Assembly: GCF_024298825.1 (NCBI RefSeq)
Contig: NZ_CP101153.1
Span: 2,232,001-2,296,000 of the forward strand
DNA from: Haloglomus salinum
GTDB lineage: Archaea > Halobacteriota > Halobacteria > Halobacteriales > Haloarculaceae
Length of the DNA stretch: 64,000 bases
Direction: 5' to 3'
Below the pieces are notes generated by a model. The model made no database searches. It was given only the letters and a program-made list of their open reading frames with translations, and had not been told where the DNA came from. Position 1 is the stretch's first letter, and every line of letters begins with the position of its first letter. The translations under genes and the position numbers were made by a program. Below, piece after piece: positions 32,979 through 41,417 of the stretch.

Positions 32979-34303
32979 GTGACGCGTCGACGGACCCGAC
33001 GAGCGACGCGGTGGCGGCCGACGGGCGCCTCGACGTGGGGTTCGTCCCGGCCGAGTGCCCGGGTGCGGAGGCGACGGGCGCGGTCCAGACCTCGACACTG
33101 CTCATCGAGCACCTCTCGCGACACCACGACCTGACGGTGTACGTCGCGAGCCAGCTGGACGCGAGCGAGCGCGACCTGCCCGCGCAGGACCGCGTCGACT
33201 ACGTCCTCCACGACGACCTGCCGAGCCTCCCTCATCCCATCTCGGTCATCGTCGACGCGCTGCGCGAGGAGACCGACGCACTGGAGACCCACGACCTCGT
33301 CCACGCGTACTCGCCGGCGTTCCTCCCGGTGCTGGCGGACCTCGAGACGCCGACGCTGGTGACGCTGAACTCCTACGTCCCGGTCTGTCCGAAGGGTGAC
33401 ATGATGTACGGTGGAACCGAGAAGTGCTCCGGCCCGGGCTACGCGAAGTGCGTCGGCTGCGTCGGCCGCACCGCCCTCGACCGGCAACAGGGCGTCGAGA
33501 ACGAACTCCGGGCGGCCTACACCTCGCTCGGACGGCTGGGCTTCGTCCACGAGAACCTCGAGCGGAGCGACGATATCGACGCCTACCACGCGCTCTCACC
33601 CCACCTCGTCGAGGATTACGGCGACCTCGGCTTCCCGACCGACCGCATCGAGGTCATCCCCCACTTCTACGACGACGCGTTCCACCGGCCCGAGGCGGCC
33701 CCCGAACCGCCCGGTGACGACCTCTCCCTGCTGTACGTCGGTGGCCTGCAGGACATCAAGGGCGTGGACGTGCTGTTGCGCGCGCTCCCACATCTCGCCC
33801 GGCGCGGTATCGACGTCTCTCTGCGAATCGCGGGCACGGGACCGCTGGAGTCGAAACTGCGGGGGCTGGCCGCCGACATCGGTGTCGCGGACCGCGTGAC
33901 GTGGCTCGGCTACGTCGACCACGCCGACCTCCCCGCCGAGTACGACCGCGCGGACGCGTTCGTCTACCCCGGGCGCATCGACGAGCCGTTCGGGCGCGTC
34001 CTGCTGGAGGCGCTCGCCAGCCGGACACCCGTCGTGGCCTCCGACGTGGGCAGTACGGACTACATCGTCGGGGAGGCAGGCGTCCGGTTCGCCTCCGAGT
34101 CCCCCGAGTCGCTCGCCGACGGCTGTGTCGACCTCGTGAACGAGTACGAGTCGTACGTGGGGGCCGTTCCCGCACAGCTGGAACGGTTCACGCCGGAGAC
34201 CGTCGTCGGTCGGTTCCGCGACCTGTACGCCGCCGTCGCCCGCGGTGATTCCGATGCCGAGGACCGCGCTGAATCGCCTGAACGGGCGCGAAAAACGGTC
34301 TGA
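32975..34303 (+). CDS. GT4-family glycosyltransferase
   Basis: 442 residues, GT-B fold. The N-terminal half holds a Cys-rich stretch (VCPKGDMMYGG ... CSGPGYAKCVGCVG at about 130-165) seen in a subset of archaeal GT4 proteins and possibly metal-binding. The C-terminal nucleotide-sugar domain shows LLYVGGLQDIKGVDVLLRAL, ADAFVYPGRIDEPFGRVLLEA (E-x7-E motif, retaining GT4) and TPVVASDVGSTDYIV. It transfers a sugar from a nucleotide donor to a lipid-linked or surface glycan in the cytoplasm. The GTG start is fixed by the GTGA overlap with a short leader ORF. The acidic tail is low complexity. Confidence 0.88.
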   Translation: MSDASTDPTSDAVAADGRLDVGFVPAECPGAEATGAVQTSTLLIEHLSRHHDLTVYVASQLDASERDLPAQDRVDYVLHDDLPSLPHPISVIVDALREETDALETHDLVHAYSPAFLPVLADLETPTLVTLNSYVPVCPKGDMMYGGTEKCSGPGYAKCVGCVGRTALDRQQGVENELRAAYTSLGRLGFVHENLERSDDIDAYHALSPHLVEDYGDLGFPTDRIEVIPHFYDDAFHRPEAAPEPPGDDLSLLYVGGLQDIKGVDVLLRALPHLARRGIDVSLRIAGTGPLESKLRGLAADIGVADRVTWLGYVDHADLPAEYDRADAFVYPGRIDEPFGRVLLEALASRTPVVASDVGSTDYIVGEAGVRFASESPESLADGCVDLVNEYESYVGAVPAQLERFTPETVVGRFRDLYAAVARGDSDAEDRAESPERARKTV

Positions 34304-34376
34304 ACGGTGTGAACGCGGTTCGACTGTCGGCACGGTTGAAGGGCGGTCCCGTCGTCGGCTGGGGCAGGGAAGACCG

Positions 34377-34571
34377 ATGTCCACCGACAGCCACACCCTC
34401 GACCGGCGGACGGAGTCGTTCGACGACCCCGGCCTCTGTGTCCACTTCGAGCCGGACCCCGACGGAACGACGTGTACGATGTACCCACCGGATGTCTCGG
34501 CGCACGAGTGGACCACGACCTGGATAAGCGCTGATGCGGGCTCGTACGTGACGCTCTCGGAGATGCGGTGA
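34377..34571 (+). CDS. Small DUF7511-like protein
   Basis: 64 residues. The sequence LCVHFEPDPDGTTCTMYPPD followed by TTTWISADAGSYVTLSEMR is the full-length pattern of a short haloarchaeal family (I believe DUF7511). Related to the protein at 17146. Two Cys residues flank a beta hairpin. Function unknown. It lies 73 nt after the GT4 gene on the same strand. Confidence 0.65.
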   Translation: MSTDSHTLDRRTESFDDPGLCVHFEPDPDGTTCTMYPPDVSAHEWTTTWISADAGSYVTLSEMR

Positions 34572-34649
34572 GCGGGCCCGCGGCTACCGTCGGAGCTGTC
34601 GTAACTCGACGGTGAATGCTCGGCTGTATCTCTTCGACTTCGGCGTTGT

Positions 34650-34856
34650 TTATTGGCCCGCGCGCGAGGACCCGAGATTAGTCTCGCCGTCGTCGTGGTC
34701 GAGGTGTTCTTTCCGTTCGATCGATTGAACTGAAGCAATCGCTGCAAGCACACCAGCGCATCGGTTACACAGCTCTTCCTCCACAGCAGATCTGTTTAGA
34801 ACGATATATCTGAATACCCCCGTGGCCTCCTGCGAACACATCCCACATTCCCCCAT
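34650..34856 (-). CDS. Small zinc-finger protein in an AT-rich patch
   Basis: 68 residues. MGECGMCSQEATGVFRYIVL and later ELCNRCAGVLAAI give two CxxC pairs 27 residues apart, a likely structural zinc site, followed by a charged C-terminus. I chose the ATG at 34856 because TATATA on the minus strand (34884-34879) is centred about 26 nt upstream, the distance expected for a leaderless haloarchaeal mRNA. GTG or TTG starts at 34904/34907 would place that TATA inside the gene. Base composition is clearly lower in GC than the neighbours, a hint of recent transfer. Function unknown. Confidence 0.6.
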   Translation of the reverse strand: MGECGMCSQEATGVFRYIVLNRSAVEEELCNRCAGVLAAIASVQSIERKEHLDHDDGETNLGSSRAGQ

Positions 34857-34878
34857 GACTCGGATGTGTATTCGTTCG

Positions 34879-34884
34879 TATATA
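34879..34884 (-). promoter_or_regulatory. TATA box for the small zinc-finger gene
   Basis: TATATA about 26 nt upstream of the ATG at 34856 on the minus strand; fits a leaderless transcript and decides the start. Confidence 0.45.
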
Positions 34885-35079
34885 GTGTCATCTACCAGTG
34901 TCACCAATGGAGAACGCTCAGTTAATCAGCGGAGGGAAGATCCCGCCGAGCGACTGACGACCTTCTGCTACACTCGCGCCCTGTAGTCAGCACGACCGGC
35001 GAAACCAATCATCGATTGAGGGGCCCAATATAAACGCTATCTCCTCTATTATCGAATAATACTGGGTATATTGCCGAAT

Positions 35080-35694
35080 TTATCGGGATTGGTCATCAGT
35101 CCGCTCCTCCCCGTGCCGGCCTGCCGCGCCGTCGTCGCGGACCCAGGAGGGGCGCGGCACGCCGGGGACGCCGTCGACGAGCCAGAGGCAGAACGCCCCG
35201 AGCAGCGTCCCGACGTAGAGGGCGACGAGCCAGCCCTGGTCGGTCGCCAGCAGGTACTCGGCCCACTCGACGGCGTACTCGAGGACCCGGCCGGTCACGG
35301 CGCGTTGCTCGCCGGCCGGGAGGGCCGCAACCGGCCACAGCACGCGCTCGATGGCGTAGGGGTTCCGCAGCGCCACGCCGAACAGCACGTCACCGAGCAG
35401 GTGCGAGAGGTGGCCCACGGCGAACGCCAGTCCGGCCTCGGTCCGGTCGTACCGTGCGGCGAGCGAGACGACGAGGACGGCCAGCGGCACCGCGACGAAG
35501 ACGGAGTGGCCGACGGTGTAGCCCTGGCTCGTCACGCCGAGCACCCACGCGAGTGGCTTGTCGAGCAGGTCGGGGAACTGGGTCCCGAGCGCGAGCGCGA
35601 GCGCGCCCGCCGCGGACGGGCCCCGCCGCCGGAGCAGGCGCACGGCGGGCGAGTACAGCAGGTAGCCCAGCGCGAGATGTCCCCACGGCCACAT
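35080..35694 (-). CDS. Membrane-bound metal-dependent hydrolase (YdjM/DUF457-like)
   Basis: 204 residues with four to five TM helices. N-terminal MWPWGHLALGYLLYSP (early His), LGTQFPDLLDKPLAW (FPDxxDK), YTVGHSVF and GHLSHLLGDVLF (His/Asp cluster) are the conserved metal-ligand motifs of this family. It shares one transcription unit with the DUF1616 gene, whose stop directly abuts this start (35695/35694). The substrate is unknown. It closes the minus-strand pair before the AT-rich gap. Confidence 0.8.
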   Translation of the reverse strand: MWPWGHLALGYLLYSPAVRLLRRRGPSAAGALALALGTQFPDLLDKPLAWVLGVTSQGYTVGHSVFVAVPLAVLVVSLAARYDRTEAGLAFAVGHLSHLLGDVLFGVALRNPYAIERVLWPVAALPAGEQRAVTGRVLEYAVEWAEYLLATDQGWLVALYVGTLLGAFCLWLVDGVPGVPRPSWVRDDGAAGRHGEERTDDQSR

Positions 35695-36660
35695 CTACGA
35701 GCCCCCGACGGAGACCCAGAGCCGCGACTCGCGGTACGCGTTCTCCGGTGTCGGGTTCTCGGGGACGTCGCCCCGGTAGAGGAGGAAGGAGAGCCGGAGG
35801 CGGTCCCCGGTCTGCTGGGGCGAGACGGTCGCCCGGACCCGTTCCGTCTGCCCGGCGCCGATGGTGGTGCTGAACCGGTCTCTCTCCTGCCCATCGAGCG
35901 TCATCACGACCGTGTACGGGACGCGCTGGCCCTCGTGGTTGCCGATGGCAACGTACAGGTCACGGGACTCGCCGGCCGCGAACTCGGTGGGGAGGTCCTC
36001 GGCGACGAACTCGCCGTTCTCGGTCTGCGTCAGCAGGTAGAACTCGCTGAACGGCTCGTCGTCCTGCGGGGGCGTCACGGTGGCGTAGCCCGCGGTCGCC
36101 GCGAGCGTCAGCAGGCTCACGACGAAGAAGACGTTGAGGAGCTGCTGGCCGCTGGTCGAGGGCTTCAGCGCCGGCGACATCCGGAGGTCACGGCGCGCCA
36201 CCGAGAGAAAGGAGCCGGTGGTCTCGTCGAACCAGGCGCCGAGCGAGACGGCGTGGCGTCGCTCGCTCGGGAGCGAGAGCCGGCGGAGGACGGCCACCAG
36301 CGCGAGGAAGACGGTCAGGCCACAGACCGCCAGCAGCAGCGGCCGGAGGAAGAACCCGTACGTGTAGTTCACGACGAACCCGACCATCGGGACCAGCACG
36401 ATGCTCAGGACGACCGAGAGGCCGAATCGTTCGACCCCCGTGAGGCTCATCGTCTCGTCCTCGCCTGCGGTGTCGGTCCCGAGCGCCTCGGGGAACAGCG
36501 CCGAGACGAGGCTGTAGCCGGGGAGCAGTACGACGAGCGGGACCGCCAGAACGGTCCTGACGGTTCCCGGTGGCAGGCCGGTCAGGACGGCTGCGCCGGC
36601 CGCGAGCGTCCACGCGAGTGCGACCAGCAGGTCTCCTGTCGACCGGAGGGGGCGACTCAT
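35695..36660 (-). CDS. DUF1616 membrane protein
   Basis: 321 residues. Two N-terminal TM helices, a third and fourth at about 80-125, another at about 180-200, then a beta-rich extracellular domain (about 210-320) with NGEFVAEDLPTEFAAGESRDLYVAIGNHEG and LRLSFLLYRGDVPENPTPE. This Ig-like end and the helix arrangement are those of DUF1616 proteins, which occur in archaeal polysaccharide loci. Role unknown; perhaps a surface glycan export or attachment factor (inference). It is divergent from the nucleotide-sugar operon. Confidence 0.8.
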   Translation of the reverse strand: MSRPLRSTGDLLVALAWTLAAGAAVLTGLPPGTVRTVLAVPLVVLLPGYSLVSALFPEALGTDTAGEDETMSLTGVERFGLSVVLSIVLVPMVGFVVNYTYGFFLRPLLLAVCGLTVFLALVAVLRRLSLPSERRHAVSLGAWFDETTGSFLSVARRDLRMSPALKPSTSGQQLLNVFFVVSLLTLAATAGYATVTPPQDDEPFSEFYLLTQTENGEFVAEDLPTEFAAGESRDLYVAIGNHEGQRVPYTVVMTLDGQERDRFSTTIGAGQTERVRATVSPQQTGDRLRLSFLLYRGDVPENPTPENAYRESRLWVSVGGS

Positions 36661-36816
36661 TGCTCGGGTCTATCGTACGACCGGACAAAAGCGGGCCAGA
36701 CCGTTCGGCATCGTTCCGGCTGATACGGGCCACCTAACCATCCCTCCGCCGACATGCTCGCTCCCTGAACGGCCTTACTGGACGCCTTACCGCCCGCCAG
36801 TGTGCGGTTCAGCCGC

Positions 36817-36831
36817 TTACCGCCTCTATAA
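36817..36831 (+). promoter_or_regulatory. 15-bp palindromic promoter element (nucleotide-sugar operon)
   Basis: TTACCGCCTCTATAA followed by GAAAAC. It is 62 nt upstream of the leader ATG at 36893 and 196 nt upstream of the aminotransferase GTG. The proximal arm CTATAAG is also a good TATA box. Confidence 0.6.
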
Positions 36832-36892
36832 GAAAACCGTGTCGTGTCCATCCACGGAACAGAACCGGGCGGTCCGGCCGCCTGACTGATCC

Positions 36893-37030
36893 ATGACAAC
36901 AGTACCACCACGGGCGCCCCTCGACGGGGGCGTCCGACGACACAGGAGACAGACAGCGCCGCCGTCGACGGCCACGGCGGGCGGTGTGACGCGTGGTGAC
37001 CGGACGATGCAGGGGGTGCGTTCGGCGTGA
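36893..37030 (+). CDS. Possible 45-residue leader ORF of the nucleotide-sugar operon
   Basis: ATG at 36893 opens MTTVPPRAPLDGGVRRHRRQ and ends with TGA 37028-37030, sharing GTGA with the aminotransferase start. Basic and Pro/Gly-rich, no domain, unlike the acidic proteome. The palindrome-to-ATG distance (62 nt) equals that of other genes in the set, so the mRNA probably starts well before this ORF. It may be a coupling leader peptide or a chance open frame. Confidence 0.4.
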   Translation: MTTVPPRAPLDGGVRRHRRQTAPPSTATAGGVTRGDRTMQGVRSA

Positions 37031-38130
37031 GCGAGGTCCCCATCGCCGACCCGCAGCTCGGCGTCGCCGAGCGCGAGCGGGTCGCGGACGTGTTCGACTC
37101 GGGGATGCTCGCGGCCGGCGAGGAGGTCGCGGCCTTCGAGGCCGAGTTCGCCGACCACTGCGGGACCGACCACGCCGTCGCCACCACGAACGGGACGACC
37201 GCGCTCCACGCGGCGCTCGAGGCCGTCGGCGTCGGTCCCGGCGACGTGGTGGTCACGACACCGTTCTCGTTCGTCGCCACGGCCAACGCCATCCGGTTCG
37301 CGGGTGGCATCCCGAAGTTCGCCGACGTGGACCTCGAGACGTTCAATCTCGACCCCGAGGCGGTCGAGGCACGCATCCGGGCCATCGACGGGCCGGTCTC
37401 GGCCATCGTCCCCGTCCACCTGTACGGGCTGCCGGCCGACATGGACCGCTTCCGCGAACTCGCCGACGAGTACGACGCCGCGCTCGTCGCCGACGCTGCG
37501 CAGGCCCACGGTGCCTCGTACGGGGGCGAGCCGGTCGGCTCGCTCGCGGACGCGGCCACGTTCTCGTTCTACCCGACGAAGAACATGACCACCGGCGAGG
37601 GCGGGATGGTCACGACCGACGACCCGGACGTGGCCGACGCGCTCGAGCGGTTCATCGACCACGGACGGCCGGTCGACGGTGACTCGTACGAGCACGTCGA
37701 GCTGGGGCACAACTACCGGATGACGAACCTCGCGGCCGCCATCGGCCGCGCTCAGCTGGAGAAGCTCCCCGAGTTCACCGAGACCCGCCGCGAGAACGCC
37801 GCCGCGCTCGATGCGGCGCTCGCGGACACGCCGCTCCGGACGCCGACGGAACCCGACGACCGGCAGCACGCGTACCACCAGTACACGGTCCGGACGGACG
37901 ACCGCGAGGCCGTCCGTGACCGGTTCGACGAGTGCGGCGTCGGCTCGGCGGTCTACTATCCCGAACTCATCCCCGAACTGGACGCCTACGAGGGGGCCGC
38001 CCACTCCCTCCCGGTCGCGGAGCGGCTCACGGACGAGGTGCTCTCGCTGCCGGTCCATCCCGGCCTCGACGAGGCGGCCCTCGAACGGATCGCCGACGCC
38101 GCCGCCGGCATGGAGGTGCCTCGTGTCTAG
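37027..38130 (+). CDS. DegT/DnrJ/EryC1/StrS nucleotide-sugar aminotransferase (WbpE-like)
   Basis: 367 residues, normal for the family. PLP-lysine Lys185 in SFYPTKNMTTGEGGM; upstream ATTNGTTALHAAL (phosphate-binding) and VADAAQAHGASYGG. The C-terminal half has HNYRMTNLAAAIGRAQL and YHQYTVRTDD. It transfers an amino group from glutamate to a 3-keto or 4-keto UDP-sugar. Directly followed by a Gfo/Idh/MocA oxidoreductase (8-nt overlap) and, in the same operon, by a hexapeptide acyltransferase and a UDP-sugar dehydrogenase. That is the gene set for UDP-GlcNAc(3NAc)A, in which this enzyme would act as WbpE at C3. Confidence 0.9.
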   Translation: MSEVPIADPQLGVAERERVADVFDSGMLAAGEEVAAFEAEFADHCGTDHAVATTNGTTALHAALEAVGVGPGDVVVTTPFSFVATANAIRFAGGIPKFADVDLETFNLDPEAVEARIRAIDGPVSAIVPVHLYGLPADMDRFRELADEYDAALVADAAQAHGASYGGEPVGSLADAATFSFYPTKNMTTGEGGMVTTDDPDVADALERFIDHGRPVDGDSYEHVELGHNYRMTNLAAAIGRAQLEKLPEFTETRRENAAALDAALADTPLRTPTEPDDRQHAYHQYTVRTDDREAVRDRFDECGVGSAVYYPELIPELDAYEGAAHSLPVAERLTDEVLSLPVHPGLDEAALERIADAAAGMEVPRV

Positions 38131-39109
38131 CGCCGCCCCGGTCCGGGCCGGCGTCATCGGCGTGGGGACGATGGGACAGAACCACGCCCGCGTCTACCGC
38201 GAACTGCCCGAGGCAGAGCTGCGCGGCGTCTTCGACGCCGACACCGAGCGCGCCACGCAGGTCGCCGAGACGTACGGCACCGAGTTCCGTTCGATGGACG
38301 ACCTGCTCGACGGCGTGGACGTGGTCTCCGTGGCGGTCCCGACGGAGTACCACTACGAGACCGTCCGCGAGTGCATCGACGCGGGCGTCCACGTGCTGGT
38401 CGAGAAGCCGTTCGTCGCGGAGCCGGAGAACGGCCACCGCCTCGTCGAGTTCGCCGAGGACCGCGGGGTCACGCTCCAGGTCGGCCACATCGAGCGGTTC
38501 AACCCTGCCACCCGCAAGTTGATGGACATCGTCGAGGACCTCGATGTCATCGCGGTCGACGCCCGGCGGCTCGGTCCCCCGGTCGACCGCGACATCGACG
38601 ACTCGGCGGTGATGGACCTGATGATCCACGACATCGACATCGTGACCGCGCTCGTCGACGAGGAGGTCGTCACCCTCGACGCCATCGGCAACGACGACGT
38701 GGACTACGCCGCCGCGAACCTCCAGTTCGACTCCGGCGTCGTCGGCCAGCTCACCGCCAGCCGGGTCACACAGGAGAAGGAGCGCCAGCTCTCGCTCTCG
38801 GCGGAGAACTGCCGGGTGAAGGTCGACTACATCGACCAGACCATCGAGATCCACCGCCAGTCCGCCCCCGAGTACGTCGAGGAGAACGGCGACGTCACCT
38901 ACCACCACGAGAACGTCGTCGAGCGGGTCTCCGTCGAGAAGCGCGAGCCGCTGAAGAACGAGCTGTCGGCGTTCGTCGAGGCCGCGACCACGGACGCAGA
39001 GCCGGTCGTCACCGCCGAGGACGGCCTCCGGGCACTCCGCCTGTCCCGGCTCATCGAGGACCTCGCGGACGAGCGGACCCCCGTCGAACAGCCGGTCGCG
39101 GTGCGGTAA
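38123..39109 (+). CDS. Gfo/Idh/MocA-family oxidoreductase (WbpB-like)
   Basis: 328 residues. Rossmann start AGVIGVGTMGQNHARVY (GxGxxG), then VSVAVPTEYHYE, the signature VLVEKPFV (catalytic Lys), QVGHIERFNPA and MIHDIDIVTAL. The C-terminal domain closes with the usual beta-sheet. It oxidises the C3 hydroxyl of a UDP-hexuronic acid in WbpB-type pathways, producing the keto sugar for the aminotransferase. The GTG start at 38123 lies within the end of the aminotransferase gene. The 3' end is the first unit of a short tandem repeat. Confidence 0.88.
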   Translation: MSSAAPVRAGVIGVGTMGQNHARVYRELPEAELRGVFDADTERATQVAETYGTEFRSMDDLLDGVDVVSVAVPTEYHYETVRECIDAGVHVLVEKPFVAEPENGHRLVEFAEDRGVTLQVGHIERFNPATRKLMDIVEDLDVIAVDARRLGPPVDRDIDDSAVMDLMIHDIDIVTALVDEEVVTLDAIGNDDVDYAAANLQFDSGVVGQLTASRVTQEKERQLSLSAENCRVKVDYIDQTIEIHRQSAPEYVEENGDVTYHHENVVERVSVEKREPLKNELSAFVEAATTDAEPVVTAEDGLRALRLSRLIEDLADERTPVEQPVAVR

Positions 39110-39200
39110 CGTCCTTCCTGCTCGGTCTGTCGGGCGGTCGGTCGCGGTGCGGTAGCGTCCTTCCTGTTCGGTCTGTCAGGGCGGCCGGTCGCGGTTCGGA
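39094..39200. repeat. Tandem repeat, period 46-47, about 2.3 copies
   Basis: GGTCGCGGTGCGGTA begins at 39094 and 39140, and a third diverged partial copy begins at 39187. Each unit continues with GCGTCCTTCCTG and CGGTCTGTC. The first copy includes the stop codon of the oxidoreductase gene, so the repeat arose by duplication of the gene's 3' end. Confidence 0.75.
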
Positions 39201-39282
39201 CCCCTTGCTGACACCGGTCTCACGTCTCCGCCTCGAGAGTGAAACAGCCGATTTCGGCCCTAGCACGGCCCTAAGACGGTGC

Positions 39283-39297
39283 TTACCTCACGGATAA
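39283..39297 (+). promoter_or_regulatory. 15-bp palindromic promoter element (internal, acyltransferase segment)
   Basis: TTACCTCACGGATAA followed by GAAAGC, 66 nt upstream of the ATG at 39363. It makes the acyltransferase-to-GT4 part of the locus an independently expressed unit. Confidence 0.65.
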
Positions 39298-39362
39298 GAA
39301 AGCCGGCACGTCCCCCAGCGGCTGACACGAGCGAGTAGCCCAACCCGCTACCGCCCTCAACC

Positions 39363-39479
39363 ATGACACACACGAGAACACTCATCGCCGTACTGGGAAT
39401 CGCCGCACTGCTCCTGGGCCTCGGGAAGGCCCTCGGCAGTGTCGAGAACCGGCGGCCGACAGTGGAGATGGTGGTCTGA
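39363..39479 (+). CDS. Small single-TM protein or leader ORF
   Basis: 38 residues: MTHTRTLIAVLGIAALLLGL followed by a short polar tail. One hydrophobic helix makes it look like a real small membrane protein more than the other leader ORFs. Its stop is 2 nt before the acyltransferase ATG (TGACCATG), the same junction as before glmS at 46855. The palindrome is at the standard 66-nt distance. Confidence 0.55.
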   Translation: MTHTRTLIAVLGIAALLLGLGKALGSVENRRPTVEMVV

Positions 39480-39481
39480 CC

Positions 39482-40063
39482 ATGCCCGCCCAGCTCGGCG
39501 ATGACTGCCACGTCGACGACGGCGCCACGGTCGGCTACCAGCACCCGGACCACCCCGAACCGACCGTCCTCGGCGACGGCGCGACCGTCCGCGCGGGGAC
39601 CATCGTCTACACGGGCGTCGAGGCCGGCGACGGACTGACGACCGGCCACAACGCCCTCATCCGCGAGGCGACCGTCATCGGCGACGACGTGGTCGTCGGA
39701 ACGGACACCGTCATCGACGGGGCCGTCACCATCGGCTCGGACGTGAGCCTCCAGACGGGCGTCTACGTCCCGCGCCAGACGACCATCGGCTCGAACGTCT
39801 TCGTCGGGCCGAAGGCGACGCTGACGAACGACCCGTACCCGGTCCGCAAGGACGTCGAGATGGAGGGGCCGACCATCGAGGACGGCGCCTCCGTCGGCGC
39901 GAACGCGACCCTGCTGCCTGGCGTCACCGTCGGCGAGGGGGCGTTCGTCGCCGCCGGCGCCGTCGTGACCGAGGACGTGCCGCCGGAGACGCTCGCGATG
40001 GGGTCGCCTGCCGAACACCGTGACCTCCCCGCGGACCTCGAGGGGGTGAATGCCCTCGCATGA
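39482..40063 (+). CDS. Left-handed beta-helix N-acetyltransferase (WbpD-like)
   Basis: 193 residues built from hexapeptide repeats ([LIV]GxxxxV pattern: VLGDGATVRAGTIVYTGVEA, VIGDDVVVGTDTVI, TIGSDVSLQTGVYV, TIGSNVFVGPKATLTND, SVGANATLLPGVTVGEGAFV) and the closing AAGAVVTEDVPPETLAMGSPA typical of acyl-CoA-dependent sugar acetyltransferases. The TxTNDxYP motif (here TLTNDPYPVR) is the WbpD/PglD-type active-site segment. It would acetylate the 3-amino group made by the DegT enzyme. It overlaps the dehydrogenase start by 4 nt (ATGA). Confidence 0.88.
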   Translation: MPAQLGDDCHVDDGATVGYQHPDHPEPTVLGDGATVRAGTIVYTGVEAGDGLTTGHNALIREATVIGDDVVVGTDTVIDGAVTIGSDVSLQTGVYVPRQTTIGSNVFVGPKATLTNDPYPVRKDVEMEGPTIEDGASVGANATLLPGVTVGEGAFVAAGAVVTEDVPPETLAMGSPAEHRDLPADLEGVNALA

Positions 40064-41385
40064 GCGGGAGTGTCCAGCAGGAGTTCGCCGAGACGGTGCC
40101 CGAGAGCGCGACCGTCTGTGTCGTCGGTCTCGGCTACGTCGGCATCCCGCTCAGTCTCGGCTTCGACGAGGAGGGGCTCGACGTGGTCGGCTTCGACATC
40201 GACCCGGACAAGGTCGAGCGCCTCGACAGCGGCGTCGACGTCACCGGCGACCACGGTGACGAGGCCGTCGCCGCCAGCGACATCGAGTTCACGGCCAACG
40301 AGGCCCACATCTCGCAGGCCGACTACGTCATCATCACGGTCCCGACGCCGGTCGACGACACCAAGAACCCGAACCTCGACTTCGTGAAGGCCGCCGGGCG
40401 GACCGTCGGCGAGTACCTCTCCGAGGGCGCGACGGTCGTGCTGGAGTCGACGGTGTACCCCGGCGTCACGCGCGATGTCCTCGGCCCGGAGATCGCGGCG
40501 GCCTCCGGACTCGAGATGACCGAGGAGTTCAACCTCGGCTACTCGCCCGAGCGCCTCTCGCCGGGTGACGAGGGCCGTGGCCTGCGCGACGTGATGAAGA
40601 TCGTCAGCGGCGACACCGAGGAGACGCTCGACGAACTCGCCGCGCTGTACGGGATGGTCGTCGATGCCGGCATCTACCGTGCGCCCAACATCGAGACTGC
40701 CGAGGCCGCGAAGGTGACCGAGAACGTCCAGCGCGACGTCAACATCGCGCTGGTCAACGAACTCGCCATCATCTGCGACCACATCGGTATCGACAGCGAC
40801 GAGGTCCTCGACGCCGCCGGCACGAAGTGGAACTTCCACGACTACCGTCCCGGCCTGGTCGGGGGGCACTGCATCCCTGTCGACCCGCTGTACCTCGCGC
40901 ACGGCTCCGAGCGCGCGGGCTACTCGCCCGACCTCATCCTCACGGGCCGCGAGGTCAACGAGTACATGCCCAAACACGCCGCGGAACTGGCGCTGCGGGC
41001 ACTCAACGAGAGCGGGAAGGTCCTCAAGGACTGCCGCCTGCTCGTCCTCGGGCTGTCCTACAAGCCCAACGTCGGCGACATCCGCACCTCCGAGGTCGGC
41101 GGCGTCATCACGGAACTCGACACGTACGGCATCGACGTCGAGGGCCACGACCCGCACGCGCCGGACGAGGCCATCCGGGACCAGTTCGGCATCGACACCG
41201 TCGACGACCCCGACTTCGAGGGGTACGACGGCGTCGTCCTCGCCACGCCGCACGAGGCGTACGCGGACCTCGACGTCGAGGCGATGGCGGAGTCGCTCAA
41301 CGACGACCCCGTCCTGCTCGACGTGATGGGCACCGTCGAGGAGGAGCGGGCCCAGGAGGCGGGCCTGACCTACCGCACGCTGTGA
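40060..41385 (+). CDS. UDP-sugar 6-dehydrogenase (WbpA / UDP-GlcNAc or ManNAc dehydrogenase type)
   Basis: 441 residues. N-terminal Rossmann VCVVGLGYVGIPLSLGF; ITVPTPVDD; ESTVYPGVT; the middle dimer helix; catalytic Cys271 in GGHCIPVDPLYL; C-terminal LGLSYKPNVGDIRTSEV. These are all features of the NAD-dependent UDP-glucose/GDP-mannose dehydrogenase superfamily, subgroup acting on N-acetylhexosamines (WbpA/WecC/TviB). It oxidises C6 twice to the uronic acid. With the three neighbouring enzymes it gives a four-step route to UDP-GlcNAc(3NAc)A. The order differs from the bacterial wbpABED order. Confidence 0.92.
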   Translation: MSGSVQQEFAETVPESATVCVVGLGYVGIPLSLGFDEEGLDVVGFDIDPDKVERLDSGVDVTGDHGDEAVAASDIEFTANEAHISQADYVIITVPTPVDDTKNPNLDFVKAAGRTVGEYLSEGATVVLESTVYPGVTRDVLGPEIAAASGLEMTEEFNLGYSPERLSPGDEGRGLRDVMKIVSGDTEETLDELAALYGMVVDAGIYRAPNIETAEAAKVTENVQRDVNIALVNELAIICDHIGIDSDEVLDAAGTKWNFHDYRPGLVGGHCIPVDPLYLAHGSERAGYSPDLILTGREVNEYMPKHAAELALRALNESGKVLKDCRLLVLGLSYKPNVGDIRTSEVGGVITELDTYGIDVEGHDPHAPDEAIRDQFGIDTVDDPDFEGYDGVVLATPHEAYADLDVEAMAESLNDDPVLLDVMGTVEEERAQEAGLTYRTL

Positions 41386-41417
41386 CCCGTGAGCCACGAC
41401 ACCACGCCCAGAACCCA

